Shown here: positions 57,694 through 64,000 of the stretch, piece by piece
Layout: the number at the start of each line of letters is the position of its first letter
Numbering within the stretch: position 1 is the stretch's first letter
Assembly (NCBI GenBank): GCA_032358165.1
Contig: JAALGY010000001.1
Span: 1,054,001 to 1,118,000, forward strand
DNA length: 64,000 bases
Source: Diplosphaera chodatii
Lineage: Eukaryota > Chlorophyta > Trebouxiophyceae > Prasiolales > Stichococcaceae
Reading direction: 5' to 3'
The notes under the pieces: generated by a model
Database searches by the model: none
Told to the model about the DNA's origin: nothing
What the model saw: only the letters and a program-made list of their open reading frames with translations
Translations under genes and position numbers: made by a program

Positions 57694-58877
57694 TCACTTG
57701 GCCGGCACTGGCTGGTTGCGGCCCTTGGCGTTGAACAGCACGTTGCGGTACCGGCCCAGGTCGGAGCCCGACGGCCGGCTGAAGTTGAAGTCGATCAGGC
57801 TGCACCATGCACGACACAGGGCTCCTTAGCTATCAGCGCGCAGCACGGAGCCTGCCGGTGTGCACGCCTTTGCCAGCGTGGGGAGGCAACAGAGTCCACG
57901 GCAGGCGGTGTCATGGCACACCTGATGGCCCGCTCCCACTCGTTGTTGCCCTCCGCCTTCTGCACGCCCAGCAGCTTGTGCGCCTCGCGGTGCTCCTTGA
58001 TGCTGGCGTTCTTGGTCGACGTGCGCTTCTCGTAGAACTCCTGTGGCAACGGGTCCAGTAGGTGGTTGAAAGGATCGCCCAGCCACCCTCGCACAGGCAG
58101 GAGATGACCATGCCGCAATGCGTGTTCAGATGGATCACGGATGACAGCATCGGTCCTGTCGGCCATACTGACCACCGTTGCTGACCCTGAAGGCTGCACG
58201 GTCCATGCATTATGTGCCTGCAGGTCAGTCCTCGCTGGACCTACGGAACCAACGATCGTGTGGCAGGCATCGGGGCAGTGGCGGCAGGGCTCACGTCCAG
58301 GAACTTGCGGGCGTCCTCCTCGCCCTGCTTCTTGGCGGACACCTCGTGCTCCTCCTGGTCCTTGATGCGCGTGCGCAGGTGCTCCTTCATGGCGGCCACC
58401 GCCTCCGGCTCCTCCTCCGGCGGGACGAACTGCGCCGACACCTGCGGCGCAGCCGACTGTCCCGTGCTGAGGAGGCTGGGACTGTGTGTCCTTGTGCTGC
58501 AGCCGGCTGCCGTGTGCATCAGCACCTGTGCATGCTGCTGCTCGCGCTCGTACCAGCATCACTGGACGGGCAGTTGCAGTGCACACGAGACAGAGCACAG
58601 CATTCTGCCATTGCTGCAGATGCTGGCAGCTCTCACCCCAGAGGCGTTGGCGTATGGTGCGGGAGCGATGCCGTTGGGCTCGCCTGAAGTGGGGTCCGAG
58701 AAGTCCGCCTCATCAAATGGCGCATTCACGCCGCTGTTGGCGGCTGGAGACTCGTCAGCCTGCTGGGTCAGATGCACTTCAATTTGCGCTGGTTCTGCAG
58801 CAGCAGCACGATACCAGGGCCGGGCAGCGGGGCAGGTGAAGCCTCAACGCAAGTGCGCAGGGCAGTCTGCATACCAT
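57694..58877 (-). CDS. Clathrin light chain
   Basis: Light chain that decorates the clathrin triskelion in endocytosis and trans-Golgi sorting. Exons read ADESPAANSGVNAPFDEADF (58759 down), VSAQFVPPEEEPEAVAAMKE and RTRIKDQEEHEVSAKKQGEE (about 58460-58310), EFYEKRTSTKNASIKEHREA and GNNEWERAI (about 58042-57930), and LIDFNFSRPSGSDLGRYRNV (about 57808). The last exon ends NQPVPAK at TGA 57694-57696. The acidic start, long charged helix, FYEKR block, W and the final LIDF...DL-RYR-VL segment match the family in order. All joints keep frame. The only available ATG (58875-58877) sits directly before a donor (ATG/GTATGC) and is also in frame with the upstream RP2-type gene, so the start could instead be internal to a fused protein. 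Confidence 0.8.
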
Positions 58878-60121
58878 GGGGCCAGGTGTGTAGGAGTAGA
58901 CAGCACCGCCGGGACCGGGCACTGGGTTCTCAGGAGCGCCGTGCCCCTCGATGGGAACCTGCCGCAGCAACAGCACTGTATCCAATGAGCTCAGTTCTTG
59001 CACAATATCGAGGCCACAAGCCAGCAGTCAGCACAGCAAGACTTGGAGCGCCTTACTCTGGGTCACACAGCATGGCCATGACCACTCAGTCCTGCACTGC
59101 GCTCTGCACTGCAGCTGCACACCTCCCAGTAGTCGGATGCGTCCAGCAGCTGGAAGGTGTCAGGAGCACCCTCTAATGCGTCTGTATCAGTGACCTGCAC
59201 ACCCAATCCCATGGTGGGAAACGCGATCAGTTTTTGCTGCACAGTGCCACATCTGCACCACCGGATGTGACAAATGACTGATGGTCTCATGCAACGCAAT
59301 TCAACCATCAAACTTGCCCTAGAAATACCTGATTCCACTGATTGGCAGCTGGATCAAGACTCGCAGCTTGGAAGTGCTGGTTGAGCTTTGGGTATGCACC
59401 GGTCCAGGTTTTGAAGCTCAGCCCAGTGCAGCCTGAGACCTGCGGCTTCTCGGCGCAGTACAGGCCTGCAAACAGGCAGCTCACCATCACAAGGAAGACA
59501 GGGTGTGACGACTGGCGGGTCGCTCATTGCGAAAGCGCTTGAGCACATGTGCACATCATACCTGCGTTCAAGCACAGCCGGCAAGCAACGCACCAAATTC
59601 GATGTCCTGACACCGCTTGGCCTGGAACTGCTGCGCTGCCACGCACACCTTGCCACCAGACACCTCTGAGAAGGCTGCGATACCTGCCACCGGGCCTGCA
59701 ACAGGGGACGAAGGTGCGCTCAATCCAATGCTGCCAGCACACATGCATGCTGAGCTTCTCTGAGCTGTAGCTGATAGTCGTATGAGACCGGTGCTGACCC
59801 GCGAAGATCTGGCAGTCGGTGCAGTTGCTGACGGACAAATATGTGGAGTGGTCCAAAATGTACACGCTGCACTCTTTCAGGTTGCGCAGCGTCACAGAAC
59901 CCCTGCATCACACCCCTACATTGGTCATATTAGTTTGCCCGTACCCCTGCCGTATGACAGCGCAACTTCCACAGTGTTCCCCAGTGGCTGCTTTCGCCAG
60001 ACAAGCTGGCACCAGGCCGGACCCGTCCATGCGTGCACCACAACATGCCCCACCCGTCGACGGTGCCGGGATGCTTCGTAAGGCTCTGGCCCACGAGATC
60101 CTCAAAGGTCACGTCTGACAT
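58875..60121 (-). CDS. RP2/TBCC-domain protein
   Basis: TBCC beta-helix protein of the XRP2 type. In animals RP2 is a GTPase-activating protein for ARL3 in ciliary membrane-protein traffic. Exons from ATG 60121: MSDVTFEDLVGQSLTKHPGT (60121-60054), then GSVTLRNLKECSVYILDHS and LSVSNCTDCQIFAG (about 59916-59810), GPVAGIAAFSEVSGGKV and CVAAQQFQAKRCQDIEFG (about 59700-59590), LYCAEKPQVSGCTGLSFKTW and GAYPKLNQHFQAASLDPAA (about 59465-59331), VTDTDALEGAPDTFQLLDAS (59195-59124), and VPIEGHGAPENPVPGPGG (about 58958). All phases agree. The arginine finger position (Arg118 of human RP2, in QQFR) is Gln here (QQFQ). The NDK-like C-terminal domain of animal RP2 is missing. The C-terminal limit is uncertain: readthrough would stop at 58779, splicing leads into the clathrin light chain. 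Confidence 0.78.
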
Positions 60122-61054
60122 AATGGGATGCCCGGCTTAAGGCGGGATCCCGAAGACGGCCCCACCAGCCTGTGAAGCCTGCGCCCAGGTGTGAAAAGCC
60201 TACATCTACTGAACTCACTGAGTATGGCCCGGCGAGGGCTGAAGCCGCTTCGCGGCCCGGCTACTTTCAGGTGACACAGAACATGACGACTGACAGGCAG
60301 GTTCTGTGCCATGCTACGAACGTCGCACATGCAAAGATTAGCGATGCCAGCCAGTTGGGCAAAGTCTCACGCTCCATTACAGCGTACCAGCTTTCAGACG
60401 TGCTTATTTATGTTGTGCCAGTTCAGCTACACATCGAGAGTGGTCGGACCGCACTTTGCAGGCGTAACTGCCAAAATGTGCAACTGATCTGCAAAAGCGG
60501 GAGCTTAGCGGGCGCTCGCACCGTGCAGGCGGCGAAAGCGTCCACAGAAGCTGCGTTCCGGATGTGCTCACGTGCGGCCTGGCACACGCTGACTTGCACA
60601 CCTAGTCGCAACCCGTCAGTCTTGCTCTCTTGCAGGGCTCCGGGCGGTTGTGCTGGCCTCCGGCGTTGCTATAAGCCAGGTGCTCGTGTTACAAGCTTAT
60701 ACTTACCCGATCTCCCTACGTCGCGAAACTCCGTAGTCCATACGTACGTGATCCGCTCTTCAGTCGCCCTTGAATCATAAATCAACAGTCGGTTGCACAT
60801 GCTTGCTACTTCGCGCTGCCACTTGCTGCCGTCACTCGTGGCATTATTGCGTTGCTGCATCACACTGAGATCGTACATGCACCTCACCGCAGCTTGCAGC
60901 CTGAGGACCGTAGCTCCCTTATTTTATCGTGTCCAACATCATTTTACAGCAGATGAGACGCACAGTTGTCGTGCCCTTGACCGCAGAAGGGCAGCTGCAC
61001 TAGCACCACTACGGCAGGGGTTGAGCAGATGCTGCCACAGGCTACCTGCTAACG
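60122..61054. other. Divergent region between RP2-type and membrane-protein genes
   Basis: About 930 bp. The plus strand is open from 60172 to 60780, but the product has no recognisable domain and no ATG start at that position. The stretch probably contains two promoters. Confidence 0.45.
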
Positions 61055-63152
61055 ATGGCCGAACCTGCTGACGACGCAGTCGATGAACGTAGGCGTGCAG
61101 AGCTGCGCAAGGCTGGCGAGGAGTAAGCTCATGAGGACATGCCTCCTAACAGATATATCGCCGGTCAGCATGAATGATGCAGTGAAGCCATCATTAGTCT
61201 CCCATGACTGAGAATGCAACGACTGGCCGACCCCCGTCAATCCAGGTACTTTGCGAAGGTGCTGGCGCAGTCGAAAGCGGGCAGGGATCCATTTCAAGCC
61301 CCACCACCGCCTGCACGCAAGCGCGATGTGGAGTCCATACTTGATCCGGACATCCGCGAGTTCGAGAACGTGCTGGAGGGATCCCGGCTGTACGTTCTCA
61401 GCGCCCTGTACATCGCCAGCCAGGGCGCCAGCTGGGTGCTGCTGAAGGTGTGCAAGTGGTGTTGCATGGGCTGGAGTTGTCTGTCTACCGCATCAGCCTA
61501 CAAGCGCCTAGCCAGTGCCAGACAAGACAAGTTTGACCTGTGCAACCAGACTGCGCTGGAGGCGCTGCCAACGCCGGCACTGCTGGTGTCCTTGCACTGC
61601 CTGCCAGCTGTGGCATTGCTGGTGTGGTGCCACCGCTGGAGCGGGTCTGCTGTGGATCTGGGCCAGCTGAGCATCATTCGCCTAAAAGGCAGCCTGCCTT
61701 CCGTGGCGATCCACAGCCTCCAGGTCAGAGCTGTCGTATCTTTGAGGGCGGTTGATCTGCTGTGTAGCCCAGAGCGAGCACCCAGCTGCAAAGGTCAGCG
61801 GTTCTGCACATGCAGATGCTCACAGCATTTGGAGCCCTGAGAGGCGGCAGCGTGTACCTGGTCCTGGGCTGGGTGGCCTTCGTCCCGCCCCTCCTCCAGT
61901 CACAGCAGAGGCTGCGGTCGCAAGGTGGGCCAGCTGCGCCAAGCGCTTCGTGCTGGATCTATGTGCAAATTGGGCAGCACCTCGATCTGCAGCAACCTCG
62001 ACACGGCAAGTGTGCGCGGAGCACAGGGGCCCAGCTACGGCCAGCCCAGCAGGCGGGCGTGGCAGCAGGCATCGGCGGCCTGGCCCTGGTGCTGGCCACT
62101 GCGCACTGGCCCGGGCTCTGGACGCTGCTGTGTCTGGTTGCGTGGGCGGCGGTCGCTGCTGCGCAGCTGGTGTGGCAGCTGCTGCGGCAGCAGGCACAGA
62201 GTGGGCAGCCGCTTGTAGTTGGTGAGCTTACCGAGGACGCGGTGCTTGTGTCAATTGGTACGCAGCAGCTGGTGTTCAACGCCTCCATACAGCTCGCGGC
62301 AAGCCCAATGGGACAGTAAACCATGCACTGCTCACAGCTGCACTGCAGTTTCCTACTGTAATCTCAGCGCCCTTGCGGATGATTGATTGTGCTTTGCAGG
62401 CTGGCTTTCGCCTGATCAGGTGAAGGAGCTGGCAGCGTCAGAGGACAGTATCAGCACAGCGCAGCGTGCATTCTACCAGGCAGCAGTCCCAGTGGTGCCA
62501 GCACTGCTGCTGGGATTGGTGTGCTTGGAAGGCCGGCATCTGGTGGGTGGCACAATGTCACATGGTTGCTGTTGCTGCTGTGCAGATCCCTTCATATAAT
62601 GCACGTCACCGTTGAGATATTGCACGTATTCGAGTTTCAATGCCAGCACCTGCTTGCAGGTCGACCATGAACTAGCAGTGCCGGCAGTCAGTAGCATACT
62701 GTTGTCCATGGCTGCCTGGGGAGTGGCCCAGGTGTGTGGCAGCGAAGCCGTGACGAGTTGCTACAGTCCTGTTTGTATGAGTGACATCCATGTAAGCTTC
62801 AGGTCGGCAATACAAGTAGTTGTGCAACGCAGGTGACGGGTCTGATGGTGCTCGATCGCATCGCAGAGGCGCGAGTGCAGCAAAAGCTGGCGCTTGACGT
62901 CACCTGTGCCGGCGTCACTTTGGCGCTGCACATCTTGGTGCGCCATTCATCAGCAGCCTTTGTAGAGATGACAAAGCAGCACGGAAGCAACTCGAATGCT
63001 GATTCCAGTAGCAAGGGTAACCTCATTGTCAGTGCCACCATGCTCAACGTTTTGCAACGCTGCAGGTGCTTGGGACAGGACGCATCGGCGGTCTGCTTGG
63101 CGCCATGGCAGCTGTCATTGGAGCAGCACTGCTGCAGCTGCCTCCCCGGTAG
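61055..63152 (+). CDS. Multi-pass membrane protein, unknown family
   Basis: ATG at 61055 starts MAEPADDAVDERRRAELRKA, which joins in phase across the first intron (GAGGA/GTAAGC to CAG/GTACTT at about 61247) to YFAKVLAQSKAGRDPF. A hydrophilic part follows (RKRDVESILDPDIREFENVL), then a series of hydrophobic segments: LYVLSALYIASQGASWVLL, PTPALLVSLHCLPAVALLVW, SVYLVLGWVAFVPPLL, AGIGGLALVLATAHW, LWTLLCLVAWAAVAAAQLVW, AAVPVVPALLLGLVCLEG, VPAVSSILLSMAAWGVAQ and a final IGGLLGAMAAVIGAALLQLP. The last exon starts near 63066 and stops at TAG 63150-63152. About eight or nine membrane helices are expected. I do not recognise the family. Internal splice choices between 61.7 and 62.4 kb are uncertain. 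Confidence 0.65.
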
Positions 63153-63768
63153 TGAACATGTAACTGATGGCCCTCTGTAGGCCATCAAATGCTGTGCTGG
63201 ACAATGGGCTTTGTGCGCTTCTGCTGAGCCCGCTCATACGGCACAATCCTGCGACTGCATGCCAACCTGGCAAGTGCTGCTTGAAGCTAATAACATTATT
63301 GCATCAAGCTGCTGCAAGGTCTGCCAGCAGTCTGCATCCGCGCGCCTCTCCAAGATGGCCTATCTCTTTGCCCCCAGGCCTACTACGCCACGGCGCAAAA
63401 CACGGCCTCTGAGCGTCCCTGTACTTAGTGTTCAACTCAGCACGGCACTCAGCGTTTCTCCCACGCGTTGTTCGTAGTTAACCGTGCAACGCCGTATCGT
63501 TCCAACGCGGTCCCAGTAAATGCCTCTGACGCTCTCAATGAGACACTGGTCAGCGCGAAGCGCGGCAACCCGACCGTATGCCATCGGAATCATGCAGCGC
63601 ATCTGATTTACATTGCTTAGCCGTCGTGATGGGCGTGCGGGACGCATCGCTGCTAGTCTTTGGCGCGGAAGGCGCGGAGTGCCACCGCCCGTCGGTCAGT
63701 GCTTCGACACGCTATATAGACCCACGCGGTGCTTCGCGGTTGTGGCTTGCTTCTGGAGGCGCGTGTCA
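63153..63768. other. Intergenic / promoter of the gene at the window end
   Basis: No recognised gene. It contains the 3' region of the membrane-protein gene and the presumed promoter of the next plus-strand gene. Confidence 0.45.
63713..63718 (+). promoter_or_regulatory. TATA-like box
   Basis: TATATA in the context GCTATATAGA, 51 bases before the ATG at 63769. The placement suits a core promoter for the gene cut by the window end, with a short 5' untranslated leader. Judged from sequence and position only. Confidence 0.4.
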
Positions 63769-64000
63769 ATGTCTCTGCGTCACGTGCGTCCCAGCTTGCG
63801 TCCCTTGCTCGCGTGGCAGCGCATTTCTACTGTCGACCCTGAACCGTTCGGTGCCTTCACCGTTTATCTGCCCACCAGACCCGCTGGCGACCCCTCGGCA
63901 AACTCTGCGCCCACTGATGCCTTTTCGATATCAGCTGCACACCTCTTCGCGCCTCACAAACGATCGTGGCAACACCCACCCGGCCCAGGTCTTTTATGCA
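63769..64000 (+). CDS. Start of an unidentified gene, cut by the window end
   Basis: The ATG at 63769 opens MSLRHVRPSLRPLLAWQRIS and stays open for 77 codons to the last base (AFTVYLPTRPAGDPS in the middle). The first 20 residues, rich in Arg and Leu without acidic residues, look like a mitochondrial presequence. A TATA-like box lies upstream. No family recognised in the part visible. Confidence 0.4.
   Translation, partial: MSLRHVRPSLRPLLAWQRISTVDPEPFGAFTVYLPTRPAGDPSANSAPTDAFSISAAHLFAPHKRSWQHPPGPGLLC

Noticed and set aside
60172..60780. Plus-strand open frame between RP2 and the membrane-protein gene
   Set aside because: Begins without an ATG, has no recognisable motif and lies where two divergent promoters are expected.
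1..64000. Prokaryotic operons, CRISPR arrays, phage or transposase genes, tRNA or rRNA genes
   Set aside because: None seen. Intron-split eukaryotic genes fill the window, and no tRNA-like cloverleaf or reverse transcriptase/transposase motif was recognised by eye.

Overview
The window is nuclear DNA from a green alga (core Chlorophyta; class not resolved). Most genes are split by many introns of about 100-250 bp that begin GTGNG/GTAAG and end CTGCAG-like, and non-coding DNA is rich in TGCATGC words. The proteins are plant/alga-type: a plastid CBSX protein, a clade-A-like PP2C, a Tousled-like kinase, an atypical E2F, an HR-like lesion-inducing (DoxX-like) protein, a clathrin light chain and an RP2-type TBCC protein. 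There are no operons and no prokaryotic signals. Gene models were joined by hand from exon reading frames, protein-family landmarks and GT..AG (once GC..AG) boundaries. Exon positions marked 'about' may be off by a few bases, and terminal exons are the weakest part.

Layout. 0.9-6.9 kb (-): secreted GH5 glycosidase whose barrel is interrupted by six ShKT-like Cys modules, one per exon. 7.8-9.4 kb (-): FkbM-type methyltransferase. 10.0 kb (+): intronless BolA. 10.5-15.7 kb (-): UPF1-like SF1 helicase. 16.4-22.2 kb (+): Tousled-like kinase. 22.7-26.8 kb (-): MON1. 27.0-29.8 kb (-): long disordered protein. 30.4-31.1 kb (+): CBSX protein. 32.1-36.1 kb (-): PP2C phosphatase. 36.5-37.2 kb (-): doubtful gene. 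37.7-38.7 kb (+): HR-like lesion-inducing protein. 39.2-41.2 kb (-): DEDDy 3'-5' exonuclease with a C-terminal Cys4 motif. 41.7-45.2 kb (+): fold-type-I aminotransferase. 46.0-48.7 kb (-): EF-hand membrane protein. 49.9-54.6 kb (+): atypical E2F with two DNA-binding domains. 55.1-56.4 kb (-): probable plastid membrane protein. 57.7-60.1 kb (-): clathrin light chain and RP2/TBCC protein with no gap between them. 61.1-63.2 kb (+): multi-pass membrane protein. 63.8 kb to the end (+): start of a gene cut by the window edge.

The genes do not form one pathway. Several are conserved eukaryotic housekeeping functions: trafficking (MON1, clathrin light chain, RP2-type protein), chromatin and cell cycle (Tousled-like kinase, E2F), nucleic-acid processing (helicase, exonuclease) and redox/iron-sulfur (BolA, CBSX). 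The most unusual items are the GH5 enzyme with its loop-inserted ShKT array (one module frame-shifted), the RP2/clathrin-light-chain locus whose frames join in phase, and the algal PP2C that keeps the ABA-receptor tryptophan.
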